A stretch of DNA of 64,000 nucleotides from Cupriavidus numazuensis (GTDB taxonomy: Bacteria > Pseudomonadota > Gammaproteobacteria > Burkholderiales > Burkholderiaceae), in NCBI RefSeq assembly GCF_905397435.1, contig NZ_CAJPVI010000031.1, positions 1-64,000 of the forward strand, given 5' to 3'. Every line of letters begins with the position of its first letter. Within the stretch, counting starts at the first letter, position 1. The notes under the pieces are model-generated. The model had not been told where the DNA came from. It saw only the letters and a program-made list of their open reading frames with translations, and did not search any database. The position numbers and the translations under genes are program-made. Shown piece after piece: positions 10,544-19,871 of the stretch.

Positions 10544-11557
10544 TCAGTCGAGCTTGAGCCCGATGCGCTTGATCACCGCGCCCCAGCGTTCATAGTCGTT
10601 GGCCACGATCTGCCTGAAGGCATCGGGGCCGGCGCCGCTGATCTCGTTGCCCTGGGCCCGGATCAGTTCGGCGATATCGGGGGCTTCCACGGCAGTGCGG
10701 AACGCGTTGGCGATCTTCTGGGCGATGGCCGGCGGCAGCTTGCCGGGCCCGAACACGCCTTGCCAGCCGACGATGTCGAGTCCCGGGACGCCCTGTTCGG
10801 CCATGGTCGGCAGGTCCGGCAGCACCGTCAGGCGCTTGTCGGCCGCCACGCCGAGCAGCTTGACCTTGCCCGCGCGCGCGTTTTCCACGGCGGTGGAGGT
10901 GCCGTCGAAATAGACCTGCACGTCGCCGGCCAGCAGCGCGCGCGTGGCGTCGGCGGTGCCCTTGTACGGTACGTGGACCATCTCGATGCCGGCGCGCTGC
11001 TGCAGGATCTCGCCGTTCAAATGCGAGGTAGAGCCGAGGCTGTACGACGCGAAGTTGAGCGCGCCCGGATGCTGCTTGGCGTAGCTCACCATCTCGCGCA
11101 CGTTGTTGAACGGCGCGTTGCGGTTGGCCACGAGCACGGTGGCAGAACGCACGAGTTGGACCACCGGCGTGAAGTCCTTGAACGCGTCGTACGGCAGCTT
11201 GTTGTAGAGATGCGGATTCTGCGTGTGCGTGACGACGATGGTGTAGAGCAGCGTGTGGCCGTCGGCCGGGGCATGCGCCACATCCGCTGCGCCGATGAAC
11301 GTGCCGGCGCCCGGCTTGTTATCGATGATCAGGTTCGCGCCGGTCTGGTCCGACACGCGCTTGGCGATCAGGCGCAGCAGGCCGTCACTGCCCGACCCGG
11401 CGCTGAACGGCACCACCACGCGTACCGGCTTGCCGGCCTGCGGCCAGTCGTTGGGAGATGCCGCACTGGCGGCGTTGCCGGCGAGCGCGGCGACGGTGAC
11501 GGCGAATACAAGGCTCAGGCGCGTAGTGCGGCGCGCTTGCGGGGCAAGGCTGTCCAT
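10544..11557 (-). CDS. Tripartite tricarboxylate transporter substrate-binding protein (Bug family)
   Basis: A 337-residue periplasmic receptor. The signal peptide (LSLVFAVTVAALAGNAASA) follows MDSLAPQARRTTR. The mature part starts with WPQAGKPVRVVVPFSAGSGSD, the Bug signature that binds carboxylate or amide ligands. Other family features include VDNKPGAG-like (IIDNKPGAG) and HVPYKGT. The start at 11557 is fixed by AGGAGAC just upstream. No TctA/TctB membrane genes are nearby, so it is an orphan receptor. It likely forms an operon with the downstream amidohydrolase and is probably controlled by the divergent LysR gene at 11705. Confidence 0.92.
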   Translation of the reverse strand: MDSLAPQARRTTRLSLVFAVTVAALAGNAASAASPNDWPQAGKPVRVVVPFSAGSGSDGLLRLIAKRVSDQTGANLIIDNKPGAGTFIGAADVAHAPADGHTLLYTIVVTHTQNPHLYNKLPYDAFKDFTPVVQLVRSATVLVANRNAPFNNVREMVSYAKQHPGALNFASYSLGSTSHLNGEILQQRAGIEMVHVPYKGTADATRALLAGDVQVYFDGTSTAVENARAGKVKLLGVAADKRLTVLPDLPTMAEQGVPGLDIVGWQGVFGPGKLPPAIAQKIANAFRTAVEAPDIAELIRAQGNEISGAGPDAFRQIVANDYERWGAVIKRIGLKLD

Positions 11558-11640
11558 CTTGTCTCCTGTTCCGTAATGGAAGGTCGCAGCCTGGCGCCGG
11601 TGGGTCGCCGAATGCTCTTTGGCAGGTCTGCGAGCCGAGT

Positions 11641-11691
11641 ATAGGGATTGCCGCCCAGTGAAATCCAATGCATATTTGTGGCCCTCCCTAT
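11641..11691. promoter_or_regulatory. Candidate LysR operator with -10 box for the Bug gene
   Basis: In the 147-bp divergent region, ATAGGGA (11641-11647) and TCCCTAT (11685-11691) form a 7-bp inverted repeat enclosing AAAT...ATTT around ATGCAT. On the minus strand TATACT at the left arm is a fair -10 box for the Bug gene. The 14-mer GCCGAGTATAGGGA recurs at 18246-18259 upstream of the CoA-transferase gene, so the TATACT element is reused. Binding by the LysR product is inferred from position. Confidence 0.4.
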
Positions 11692-11704
11692 GAAATAAAT
11701 CTAT

Positions 11705-12643
11705 ATGCTCAGCTTGCGTCGTCTCGAGCATTTCGCGGTGCTGGCCGAAGAGCGCAGCTTTTCGCGCGCCGCGCGCCGGCTCAACCTGACCCAGCCGGCG
11801 CTGACGCGCAGCATCCAGACGCTCGAGGAAACGCTGGAGCTGCAACTGGTGGACCGTGCTGCGAGCGGGCTGGTGCTGACGGAAGCCGGCGCAATGGTGC
11901 TGGAGCGCTCACGCCGCATGCTTGGCGATGTACGTGCGCTGCAGCGCGAAGCGGGGCGGCTGCGCGGCTTCGAGACGGGGACGGTGAACTTTGGCGTGGG
12001 TTCTTTCCCTGCCGCGGCCTTCCTCGGTTCCGTGATGACACGTGTGGCGCGCGACTATCCCGGGCTGGTGGTGCGCGTGGAAACCGAGAGCTGGCGTCGG
12101 TTGCTCGAAAAGCTGCAGCGCGACGAACTGGACTTCGTCGTGGCCGTGACCCACAGCCTGCCGCCGCCGGCGGATTTCCAGGTGCGGGAGTTGCCAGCGC
12201 AGCGCATGGGGTTCTTTGTGCGTCCGGGACATCCGCTGGCCGGACTGGGCCAGGAATCGGTGCGCGGGCAGATCGCCGGCTTCGGGCTTGCTACGACCAC
12301 GCTGCCGCCACGCGCGCGCAGCGAACTGGCAGCGCTTTTCGGACTGCCCAGTGCCGACGAACTGCCGGTACGGCTGGAGTGTGACAACGTGCAGGTGTTG
12401 TGCGAGGTGGCCGGCGCGTCTGACGCGGTGCTGTTCGCGACCCACGAGGCTGTGCGCAGGGAGTTGGCCGCGGGAACGCTGGCGCCACTGATACTGGAAT
12501 ACCTCGCTCCGGCGCCTTTACCGCTGACGCTGGTGTACCCCGGTGGACGCAATCTGTCAGGCGCAGCCCAGTTGCTGGTCGGGCTGCTGGAGGAGTGTGC
12601 CGGCTGTCCTGTCACGCCACAAGCGCCTCCGCCGGCCGGCTGA
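11705..12643 (+). CDS. LysR-family transcriptional regulator
   Basis: A 312-residue regulator. The N-terminal winged helix (residues 1-60) reads MLSLRRLEHFAVLAEERSFS, then RAARRLNLTQPALTRSIQTLE and LVDRAASGLVLTEAG. A periplasmic-binding-fold effector domain spans about 90-295. It is divergent from the Bug/amidohydrolase operon with a 147-bp shared promoter region, the classic arrangement for effector-dependent control. The effector is probably the amidohydrolase substrate or product. It converges with the DUF1439 gene, leaving only 3 bp between stops. Confidence 0.92.
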   Translation: MLSLRRLEHFAVLAEERSFSRAARRLNLTQPALTRSIQTLEETLELQLVDRAASGLVLTEAGAMVLERSRRMLGDVRALQREAGRLRGFETGTVNFGVGSFPAAAFLGSVMTRVARDYPGLVVRVETESWRRLLEKLQRDELDFVVAVTHSLPPPADFQVRELPAQRMGFFVRPGHPLAGLGQESVRGQIAGFGLATTTLPPRARSELAALFGLPSADELPVRLECDNVQVLCEVAGASDAVLFATHEAVRRELAAGTLAPLILEYLAPAPLPLTLVYPGGRNLSGAAQLLVGLLEECAGCPVTPQAPPPAG

Positions 12644-12646
12644 GCG

Positions 12647-13219
12647 CTACTGGTCCTTCACTTCGACCCGAATCCCTTCGGGCGCCACGGTGATCGCGCC
12701 GGGTTCGACGTCCTTGCCGCCGAAGCGCAGCTCCTCCGGCTTGAACGTGTAGATCGGGTAATCCTTCAGCAGTTGCTGCGCGACCACCGCGCCGATGGCA
12801 TTGAGCTGCTCCTTGTACAACGCCATGCCTTGGACTTCCACGTCCTGCACGGTCGGGTTGTCCAGCAGCACGGCGCGTTGCGCCTTGTCGTAGCGCAGCC
12901 CGCTGTTCAGCGAAAGCGTGCCGTTGACCGGCGGCGATGCCGTCAGCGCGTTGGTGAGCCGGGCATCCATCTGCGTCGTGATGCGGTTGTTGGCATCGTC
13001 GAGCACCAGGCGCGGGTGCGTGAGCTGGACGCTGACGACCTGCGCATAGCGCAGTGTGGCCGGGAAGCGCTTGTCCACGGCCTGCTGCAGTTCTTGCTTC
13101 GTGAACGTGTATTCGCCCGTCCAGATGTTGTAGCCGGCGTGGGCGGCGGTCGTCACGGCGAGGGTCGCCGCGGCAAGCAATAGGCGTCGATGAAGGCGCA
13201 TGAGGCTGGGTGCGCGCAT
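12647..13219 (-). CDS. DUF1439-type exported protein
   Basis: From ATG 13219 the product is 190 residues with a signal peptide (RLHRRLLLAAATLAVTTAAHA) and a mature part starting GYNIWTGEYTFTKQELQQAVDKRFP. This start resembles the DUF1439 periplasmic family, which has a lipid-binding-like tubular fold. Alternative starts are GTG 13255 and ATG 13201; none has a convincing ribosome site. The short segment NAIGAVVAQQLLKDYPIYTFKPEELRFGGKDVEPG is the conserved C-terminal part. There is no lipobox cysteine, so it is probably soluble in the periplasm. Function is unknown. Confidence 0.75.
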   Translation of the reverse strand: MRAPSLMRLHRRLLLAAATLAVTTAAHAGYNIWTGEYTFTKQELQQAVDKRFPATLRYAQVVSVQLTHPRLVLDDANNRITTQMDARLTNALTASPPVNGTLSLNSGLRYDKAQRAVLLDNPTVQDVEVQGMALYKEQLNAIGAVVAQQLLKDYPIYTFKPEELRFGGKDVEPGAITVAPEGIRVEVKDQ

Positions 13220-13315
13220 GGGCGCAATGTTGTCTGCGTAGTGCCTGTCAGACACGGATCGGCAGAGGAGCGTTCCAGTGCGGGAACAAAGGCACGGCCA
13301 AGTGCCGCCTGAGGC

Positions 13316-13519
13316 TCAGTAGTGCGGGGGGATTTCGTGCTGCGGGTTGGACTCGGCAGCCGTCGAGGGCGCGCTGGTCACCTGCTGATAGAGCGCGCGG
13401 AACTGCTCCTGCAGCAGGTCAAGCTGTCGCTGCTGGCGCGCGACGGTCAGGTTCAGCGTTTCGAGCAGGTCTTCCTGGAACGCGAGCTTGATCTCGAGTT
13501 CGTCGAGGCGGTCATCCAT
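13316..13519 (-). CDS. slyX: SlyX-like coiled-coil protein
   Basis: A 67-residue protein starting MDDRLDELEIKLAFQEDLLETLN, with heptad spacing through about residue 48 and the typical SlyX ending PPHY. These features and the length match the family. SlyX is a small coiled-coil protein of unclear function, originally linked to the phiX174 lysis phenotype. It stands alone on the minus strand between the DUF1439 gene and the VOC gene. Confidence 0.9.
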   Translation of the reverse strand: MDDRLDELEIKLAFQEDLLETLNLTVARQQRQLDLLQEQFRALYQQVTSAPSTAAESNPQHEIPPHY

Positions 13520-13611
13520 GGCGGTATCTCCGGCTTGGTCTCCGGCAAGGGCGCCGAGCCGCGCATTGTAAGCGAGGCGAGGCCCCCTTGCGGGTCAGTC
13601 GGAGCGCCGCC

Positions 13612-14049
13612 TTACTGGTGCTGGGCAGGCTTGATCAGCATCCACAGCACGCCGAAGCGGTCCGTCACCATGCCGAACTTCTCGGCGAAGAAGGTCGTGG
13701 ACAGCGGCATCATCACCTGGCCGCCTTCGGTCAGGCCGTTGAATGCCTTTTCCAGTGCCGCTACGTTGTCGTAGGTGATCGACAGCGCGACGCCCTGGAA
13801 TTGCGGATTGCCGGTGCAGCGCCCGTCGGACACCATGATCAGGCTGTCGCCGACCTTGAACTCGGCGTGCATGACCTTGTCATCCATGGCGGCAGTAGGA
13901 CCGCAGCCTTCGCCGGCACCGACCTTGTCCTTTTCGGGATTGTCCTTGAACCGCATCAGCATGCCGGGCTTGGCGTCGATCGTCTTTTTGTAGAACTCGA
14001 GTGCTTCCTCGCAACGGCCTTCAAAGAACAGATAAGGCTGGACTAGCAT
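13612..14049 (-). CDS. VOC-family protein (PhnB/glyoxalase-like)
   Basis: A 145-residue vicinal-oxygen-chelate protein with sequence MLVQPYLFFEGRCEEALEFY, a KTIDAKPGMLMRFKDNPE segment, and paired beta-alpha-beta-beta-beta units ending FGVLWMLI. This is the PhnB-like subgroup often annotated as glyoxalase/bleomycin resistance or YjdN. I chose ATG 14049 because AGGAG lies 7 nt upstream; ATG 14055 is also possible. Such proteins are dimeric metalloproteins in the cytoplasm. The substrate is unknown. Confidence 0.85.
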   Translation of the reverse strand: MLVQPYLFFEGRCEEALEFYKKTIDAKPGMLMRFKDNPEKDKVGAGEGCGPTAAMDDKVMHAEFKVGDSLIMVSDGRCTGNPQFQGVALSITYDNVAALEKAFNGLTEGGQVMMPLSTTFFAEKFGMVTDRFGVLWMLIKPAQHQ

Positions 14050-14310
14050 GGACATCTCCTGTTGGGGGACACGCTTGCGCATGGCCGGAGGGAATCAGTC
14101 TTGGGGCCGGGAACGTTGCATCCGCGGCGAGCGGCGGCACTGCGTTTGTGTACGCCGTCCACAATACCTTAGCAAAGAAACTGGACGGCGTCCACATCGA
14201 TATGCCGGCACCTCAGCGGCGCCCTCTACGGCACAAGGGATGGCATAGAATGACCGCGCCGCCTCCATTCAATCTGGCACGGCGGCTACAGACACACAAA
14301 TGGGGTTGCA

Positions 14311-15246
14311 TTGCGTTACGAACTGACCGACCTGCGCCTGTTCCAGGCCATTGCCGACGCGCAGAGCCTTTCCGGCGGGGCGACTGCCACGCACATCACG
14401 GCGTCGGCGGCGAGCTACCGGCTGAAGAATCTCGAGCATGCGATGGGCACGCCGCTATTCGTGCGCAATGCGCGCGGCATGGAGCTGACGCCGGCCGGCG
14501 AGACGCTGCTGGTCCACGTGCGCGAACTGCTGCTCGGCGTGGAGCGCATGCACGGCGAGGTCGGGCGCTTCTCCGCCGGGCTCAAGGGCCACATCCGGCT
14601 GCTGGCGAACAGTAGCTCGCTCAACGGTTTCATCATTCCGAGCGTGAGCCGCTTCCTGACGGCCAATCCGGACGTGAACATCGACCTGGAAGAACGCGCG
14701 AGCCAGGCGATTCTGACTGCGGTGGCTGCGCATGAAGCCGACGTCGGCATCCTCGCTGGCGACTTCGATACCACCGGCGTGCGCGCGGTGCGCTATGCCG
14801 TCGACGAGTTGATTCTTGCCGTGGCGGCGGACCACCCGCTCGCGCGCGAGGCGGAGGTGCGCTTCGGCGCGGCGCTCGCGTTCGATTTCGTATGCATGAG
14901 CCGCACCAGCAGCAACTTCCTGTTCTTGCGCGATATGGCGCAACGTGCGGGCAAAGGCCCCAATGTACGACTGCATGCGCACAGCTTCGAGGCGGTGCTG
15001 TCGCTGGCGGAGGCGGGAGTCGGTGTGGCGCTGGTGCCGCGCAGTGTCGCGGCGGCCGCGTTGCGCGACGCGCGCGTGGTGGGCGTGCGGCTGGCCGAGT
15101 CGTGGGCGCTGCGCGAACTCAACCTGATCGTGCGCGCCGATGGCAAGCTGCCCGGGTTTGCGGCAGCGTTCGTGCAGTTCCTGCTCAATGATCCGCGCGT
15201 GGCGGCCACGCGCGAGGGCGGCGCGGTCGCGTCGACCGCGCCTTAA
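14311..15246 (+). CDS. LysR-family transcriptional regulator
   Basis: A 311-residue regulator from a TTG start. The helix-turn-helix segment is LRLFQAIADAQSLSGGATATHITASAASYRLKNLEHAMG. A long wing follows (PLFVRNARGMELTPAGETLL), then a LysR substrate domain from about 92. The TTG is the only in-frame start that keeps the winged helix complete. It converges on the enoyl-CoA hydratase gene with a 13-bp gap. It may regulate the minus-strand CoA-transferase/Bug/hydratase operon, but it does not share a divergent promoter with it. Confidence 0.88.
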   Translation: MRYELTDLRLFQAIADAQSLSGGATATHITASAASYRLKNLEHAMGTPLFVRNARGMELTPAGETLLVHVRELLLGVERMHGEVGRFSAGLKGHIRLLANSSSLNGFIIPSVSRFLTANPDVNIDLEERASQAILTAVAAHEADVGILAGDFDTTGVRAVRYAVDELILAVAADHPLAREAEVRFGAALAFDFVCMSRTSSNFLFLRDMAQRAGKGPNVRLHAHSFEAVLSLAEAGVGVALVPRSVAAAALRDARVVGVRLAESWALRELNLIVRADGKLPGFAAAFVQFLLNDPRVAATREGGAVASTAP

Positions 15247-15259
15247 TCACTATGCGGAT

Positions 15260-16036
15260 TTACCGCTTGCGATTCAGGAACGTCGCCATGTGATGCTGCG
15301 GCTCGCCGGTATCGAACGCGCGGCCAAACTCAGCCACGCTGTTGTTGATCGATACATCGAGCGGCGCTTCTTCCCACTCGCGCAGCAGACGCTTCTGCTG
15401 GCGCACGACCTGCGGTCCGAAGCCGGCAAACAATGCGGCAATGCGTTCGACTTCGTCGTCCAACTCAGCCAGCGGCACCACGCGGTTCACCAGTCCCCAC
15501 GACAGCGCCTCTTCGGCGCCGCACAGTTCGCCTGTCAGCAGCATCCACGCAGCACGCGCGTTGCCGACCAGCCGCGGCATCAGCGCCGCGTGGATCACGG
15601 ACGGGATGCCGACCTTGACCTCGGGCATGCCGAACTGGGCGTTGTCCGCGGCAATGCGGATATCGCACGCCAGCGCCAGTTCCAGACCGCCGCCGAGACA
15701 CCAGCCCGGCATGCGCGCGATCACCGGCACCGGAAAGTGCCGCAGCGCATCGCATAGGCCGCGCAGGCCGCTGATGAAGACCTCGGCGCTTTCGCGCGTC
15801 AGCGCGGCCATCTCCTTGATGTCGGCGCCGCCGATAAAGCCCTTTGCACCGGCGCCGGCCACGACCAGCACGCGCACGGCGTCATTGGCGGCCAGTGCGT
15901 TCACCGCGCGCGTCAGGTCCGCGATCACCGGCGTGCTGAGGATGTTCAGCGAGCCCGCTTCACGGATGGTCAGCGTGGCAACGCCGCGCCCGTCGATCTC
16001 GACGCCGGCGTGCGTGTTGGAGGCGTGTTCGCTCAT
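15260..16036 (-). CDS. Enoyl-CoA hydratase/isomerase family protein
   Basis: A 258-residue crotonase-fold enzyme. The oxyanion-hole motifs are GAGAKGFIGGADIKEM (first) and PGWCLGGGLELALACDIRIA (second, with GGG). Downstream, GMPEVKVGIPSVIHAALMPRLVG matches the family. The start at 16036 (MSEHASNTHAG) follows GAGGAAC. It is third in the operon after the CoA-transferase and the Bug receptor, 22 bp after the latter. Together they suggest uptake of an acid, CoA activation and hydration. The true substrate is not evident. Confidence 0.9.
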   Translation of the reverse strand: MSEHASNTHAGVEIDGRGVATLTIREAGSLNILSTPVIADLTRAVNALAANDAVRVLVVAGAGAKGFIGGADIKEMAALTRESAEVFISGLRGLCDALRHFPVPVIARMPGWCLGGGLELALACDIRIAADNAQFGMPEVKVGIPSVIHAALMPRLVGNARAAWMLLTGELCGAEEALSWGLVNRVVPLAELDDEVERIAALFAGFGPQVVRQQKRLLREWEEAPLDVSINNSVAEFGRAFDTGEPQHHMATFLNRKR

Positions 16037-16058
16037 GATGTGTTCCTCGATGTGTGGC

Positions 16059-17027
16059 TTATTGCAGCTTCGTGAAGTGGATATCCTCGACCACCTTCTT
16101 CCAGTGCGCATTCTGCGTACGGATCAGTTCGCCGAATGCCTTGCGCGAGGTCCAGGCCGGAATCGCGCCCTGCTTCTCGATGGCGGTGATGACCTCCGGC
16201 TCCGCCAGGACCTTGCGCACGGCGTCGTTGAGCTTGTCGAGGATCGGCGCAGGCGTGCCGGCCGGCGCGCCGACGCCGAACCACGACGGGTTGTTCATGG
16301 CGCCCAGCCCGGCTTCGGCGTACGTCGGCACGTTTGGCAGCACCTTCAGCCGCTGCTTCGCCGCGACCGCCAGCGGCTTGAGCTTGCCGCCCTGGATCAG
16401 CCCCGACGAAGACGGAATATTGTCGAACACGACCTGGATCTGGCCGGCCACCGCATCGTTGAGCGCCGGGCCCAGGCCCTTGTACGGCACGTGCAGCATA
16501 CGCGTGCCGGTCTCGTTCATGAACAGCTCGCCGTTCATATGGCTCAGACCGCCGTTGCCGGACGAGCCGAACGAATACTTGCCCGGGTTGGCCTTCAGCA
16601 GCTTGATGAACGCCTGCAGGTCGGTCGCCGGGAAGGCCGGGTTCACGACCAGCACGTTGGGCACATCGGCCAGGTTGCTGATTGGATCGAAGTCCTTCAC
16701 CGGGTCATAGGCGGTCTTCAGGTACACGTTCGGGTTCACCGCGTGCGAGCTTTCGACTTCCATCACCAGCGTGTAGCCATCGGGCGTCTGCTTGGCCGCG
16801 TAAGCGCTGCCCACCGCGCCGCCCGCGCCGGGGCGGTTCTCCACGACCACGGGCTGGCCAATCACCGGCCCGAGCCGCGTGCCGACGATGCGCGCGATGA
16901 TGTCGGTGGTGCCGCCGGCCGCGTAGGGCACGATCAGCTTGATCGGGCGATCGGGCCAGGCCGCCTGCGCGGTGCCCGCCACGCTGAGGCCGGCCAGCAA
17001 GGCAAGCGCAGGAAAAGTCGTTTTCAT
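16059..17027 (-). CDS. Tripartite tricarboxylate transporter substrate-binding protein (Bug family)
   Basis: A 322-residue periplasmic receptor. The signal peptide MKTTFPALALLAGLSVAGTAQA is followed by AWPDRPIKLIVPYAAGGTTDI, the conserved Bug N-terminus. Also present are VVENRPGAGGAVGS and MLHVPYKGLGPALND. Start 17027 has GGAGACACC upstream. It lies between the CoA-transferase and enoyl-CoA hydratase genes with small gaps (32 and 22 bp), so it likely captures the substrate of this pathway. No membrane TctAB genes are in the window. Confidence 0.93.
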   Translation of the reverse strand: MKTTFPALALLAGLSVAGTAQAAWPDRPIKLIVPYAAGGTTDIIARIVGTRLGPVIGQPVVVENRPGAGGAVGSAYAAKQTPDGYTLVMEVESSHAVNPNVYLKTAYDPVKDFDPISNLADVPNVLVVNPAFPATDLQAFIKLLKANPGKYSFGSSGNGGLSHMNGELFMNETGTRMLHVPYKGLGPALNDAVAGQIQVVFDNIPSSSGLIQGGKLKPLAVAAKQRLKVLPNVPTYAEAGLGAMNNPSWFGVGAPAGTPAPILDKLNDAVRKVLAEPEVITAIEKQGAIPAWTSRKAFGELIRTQNAHWKKVVEDIHFTKLQ

Positions 17028-17059
17028 CAGGTGTCTCCGTATCAGGGTATCGATTCTGT

Positions 17060-18217
17060 TCAGGCCGGCGCGGTGTGTTCGCCCAGCAGCGGCGGCGGCT
17101 GCAGCGGTCCGGTGTGGCCAGCGAGCATGGGGTTGCGCACCATCGGGACGGTGCCCATCACGGGGTGCTCGGCGAATTGCTGCAGCCCGCGGTGGCGCAC
17201 CTGCGGATGCGCGAACACTTCTTCCATGGTGTGGATCGGGCCCCACGGCACGCCGGCGGCATCGAAGGCATCGGTCCATGCGGTGCGCGTGCGTGTCGGG
17301 AAGATCTCCGTCAGCAGTGCGCGCAGTTGCGGCAGGTTCTCGATGCGCGCCGAGTTGGTCGCGTAGCGAGCGTCCTGCGCCAGTTCGGCCATGCCGGCGA
17401 CTGCGCAGAAGCGGGCGAACTGCCCGTCATTGCCGATGGCGAGGATCAGGTAGCCATCCGCGCAGCGGAACACTTCGTACGGCGCGCAGTTCGGATGCGC
17501 ATTGCCGCTGCGCTGCGGGTTCTCGCCCGACACCAGGTAATTGGCGCCCTGATTCGCGTTGAGCGCCACGGCTACATCGAGCAGCGCGATATCGAGGTGC
17601 TGGCCGACGCCGGTCGCCTGGCGCTGGTACAGCGCCGCCAGCACAGCCGAGGTCGCATACATGCCCGTACTCAGGTCCACCACCGCCACGCCGGTGCGCA
17701 GCGGCCCGGCACCGGGGCTGCCGTCAGGCTGGCCGGTATAGCTCATCAATCCGCCCATCCCCTGGAACACGTAGTCATAGCCGGGCTTGTCGGCCATCGG
17801 GCCGTCCTGGCCGAAGCCGGTGATCGACAGGTAGACCAGCCGTGGGTTGATCGCCTTGAGGCTGTCGTAGTCCAGTCCGTAGCGCCGCAGCGTGCCGACC
17901 TTGTAGTTTTCGACCAGCACATCGGCCTCGCGCGCCAGCTCGCGCACCTGCGCCGCGCCTGCGGGCGTGCCGTAGTCGATCGCCACCGAACGCTTGCCGC
18001 GATTGCAGCTGATGAAATAGCCGGACAGGCGCGCGTCGCTGCCGTCGGCAGCAGACATGTAGGGAGGGCCCCAGCCGCGCGTATCGTCGCCGCGCTCAGG
18101 GTGTTCGACCTTGGTCACCTCGGCACCGAGATCGGCCAGGTTCTGGGTGCACCAGGGTCCGGCCAGGATGCGCGACAGGTCCAGTACACGCACGCCTTCC
18201 AGGGCACGATGAAGCAT
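17060..18217 (-). CDS. CaiB/BaiF family (class III) CoA-transferase
   Basis: A 385-residue enzyme moving CoA between carboxylic acids. The N-terminus MLHRALEGVRVLDLSRILAGPWCTQNLADLGAEVTKVE is diagnostic of the family. The catalytic Asp lies in the conserved region after YQRQATGVGQHLDIALLD. The C-terminal part HPQVRHRGLQQF is also typical. I chose start 18217 because GGAG lies 6 nt upstream; an upstream start at 18241 adds eight unconserved residues. It is first in a three-gene operon with a Bug receptor and an enoyl-CoA hydratase. A TATACT -10 box lies at about 18251-18256. Confidence 0.92.
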   Translation of the reverse strand: MLHRALEGVRVLDLSRILAGPWCTQNLADLGAEVTKVEHPERGDDTRGWGPPYMSAADGSDARLSGYFISCNRGKRSVAIDYGTPAGAAQVRELAREADVLVENYKVGTLRRYGLDYDSLKAINPRLVYLSITGFGQDGPMADKPGYDYVFQGMGGLMSYTGQPDGSPGAGPLRTGVAVVDLSTGMYATSAVLAALYQRQATGVGQHLDIALLDVAVALNANQGANYLVSGENPQRSGNAHPNCAPYEVFRCADGYLILAIGNDGQFARFCAVAGMAELAQDARYATNSARIENLPQLRALLTEIFPTRTRTAWTDAFDAAGVPWGPIHTMEEVFAHPQVRHRGLQQFAEHPVMGTVPMVRNPMLAGHTGPLQPPPLLGEHTAPA

Positions 18218-18245
18218 GACAACTCCGCATTCGCAAAACAATGCG

Positions 18246-18259
18246 GCCGAGTATAGGGA
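18246..18259 (-). promoter_or_regulatory. Candidate promoter -10 element of the CoA-transferase operon
   Basis: On the minus strand this reads TCCCTATACTCGGC with TATACT as the -10 hexamer, about 34 nt upstream of the chosen start codon. The same 14-mer stands upstream of the Bug gene at 11557. No strong -35 box is seen, so an activator may be needed. Confidence 0.35.
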
Positions 18260-18497
18260 GCGCCCCAGGGCCGAACCAGTCGAGAGTTTTTAAAGGCGCG
18301 TTCGCCGGTTTTGAACGGTCTCGCAGCGCCTGTCCGGACGCCGGGTTTGGCGCAAGCCCGCCGCCGTGTCACAATTCGCCTTTGGACCTTTCCGGCACCT
18401 TGATTCGGCCCGTGACTCGGCCGGCCGAGTCCCAGTGCTTCCGGCCCCGGCCGAAAGCCGCTCCAAGAGCCGACAAATTCACATAGATTTACTGGCG

Positions 18498-19823
18498 ATG
18501 ACTACCATCCTTCAGCACATTCCCACCGGCGAGCGCGTCGGCATTGCGTTCTCTGGCGGCCTGGACACCAGCGCGGCGCTTCTCTGGATGCGCCAGAAGG
18601 GCGCCATCCCTTACGCCTACACGGCCAACCTGGGCCAGCCCGACGAGCCTGACTACGACGACATCCCGCGCCGCGCCAAGGCCTACGGCGCCGAGGAAGC
18701 CCGTCTGGTCGACTGCCGCACGCAACTGGTCGCCGAAGGCATCGCTGCCCTGCAGTGCGGTGCGTTCCACATTTCGACCGCCGGCGTCACGTACTTCAAC
18801 ACCACCCCGATCGGCCGCGCCGTCACCGGCACCATGCTGGTTGCTGCGATGAAGGAAGATGGCGTCAACATCTGGGGCGATGGCAGCACGTTCAAGGGCA
18901 ATGACATCGAGCGCTTCTACCGCTACGGCCTGCTGACCAACCCGGGCCTGCAGATCTACAAGCCGTGGCTGGATCAGCAGTTCATCGACGAACTGGGCGG
19001 CCGGACTGAAATGTCCGAGTTCATGCGCCAGAACGGGTTCGACTACAAGATGTCGACCGAGAAGGCGTATTCGACCGACTCCAACATGCTGGGCGCCACG
19101 CACGAAGCCAAGGACCTGGAGCACCTGGACTCGGGCATTCGCATCGTGCAGCCGATCATGGGCGTGCAGTTCTGGCGCGATGAAGTCGAAGTCAAGCGCG
19201 AGGAAGTCACCGTGCGCTTCGAGCAGGGCCAGCCGGTCGCGCTGAACGGCAAGACCTTCGCCAACAGCGTCGAGCTGTTTGCCGAAGCCAACGTCATCGG
19301 CGGGCGTCATGGCCTGGGCATGAGCGACCAGATCGAGAACCGCATCATCGAAGCCAAGAGCCGCGGCATCTACGAAGCCCCGGGGCTGGCACTGCTGTTC
19401 ATCGCCTACGAGCGCCTGATCACCGGCATCCATAACGAAGACACCATCGAGCAGTACCGCGACAACGGCCGCCGCCTGGGCCGCCTGCTGTACCAGGGCC
19501 GCTGGTTCGACCCGCAGGCCATCATGCTGCGCGAAACCGCCCAGCGTTGGGTGGCGGGTGCCGTGACCGGCGAAGTGACCATCGAACTGCGCCGTGGCAA
19601 TGACTACTCGATCCTGAACACCACCTCGCCGAACCTGACCTACAAGCCGGAACGGCTGACCATGGAAAAGGGTGAGTCGATGTTCACGCCGCTGGACCGT
19701 ATTGGCCAGCTGACCATGCGTACGCTGGATATCGTGGATACCCGCGAGAAGCTGCAGACGTATGCGAAGACTGGGCTGCTGTCGTCGGCGGTTAGCGCTT
19801 CGTTGCCTAAGCTTGAAGACTGA
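18498..19823 (+). CDS. argG: Argininosuccinate synthase
   Basis: ArgG joins citrulline and aspartate with ATP to make argininosuccinate, the penultimate step of arginine synthesis. The 441-residue product begins MTTILQHIPTGERVGIAFSG, with the ATP-binding P-loop AFSGGLDTSAALLWM near 16-30. The motifs GNDIERFYRYG and GRHGLGMSDQIENRI are also present. Its length and sequence match the longer E. coli-like ArgG subtype. The start ATG 18498 gives the conserved N-terminus; the frame is open upstream to 18366 without a better start. It is monocistronic, with a strong terminator right after. Confidence 0.96.
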   Translation: MTTILQHIPTGERVGIAFSGGLDTSAALLWMRQKGAIPYAYTANLGQPDEPDYDDIPRRAKAYGAEEARLVDCRTQLVAEGIAALQCGAFHISTAGVTYFNTTPIGRAVTGTMLVAAMKEDGVNIWGDGSTFKGNDIERFYRYGLLTNPGLQIYKPWLDQQFIDELGGRTEMSEFMRQNGFDYKMSTEKAYSTDSNMLGATHEAKDLEHLDSGIRIVQPIMGVQFWRDEVEVKREEVTVRFEQGQPVALNGKTFANSVELFAEANVIGGRHGLGMSDQIENRIIEAKSRGIYEAPGLALLFIAYERLITGIHNEDTIEQYRDNGRRLGRLLYQGRWFDPQAIMLRETAQRWVAGAVTGEVTIELRRGNDYSILNTTSPNLTYKPERLTMEKGESMFTPLDRIGQLTMRTLDIVDTREKLQTYAKTGLLSSAVSASLPKLED

Positions 19824-19871
19824 GCGGTAGTTGTAGTGACGGCGCCGCGTGGATGCGCGGCGCACCATGGG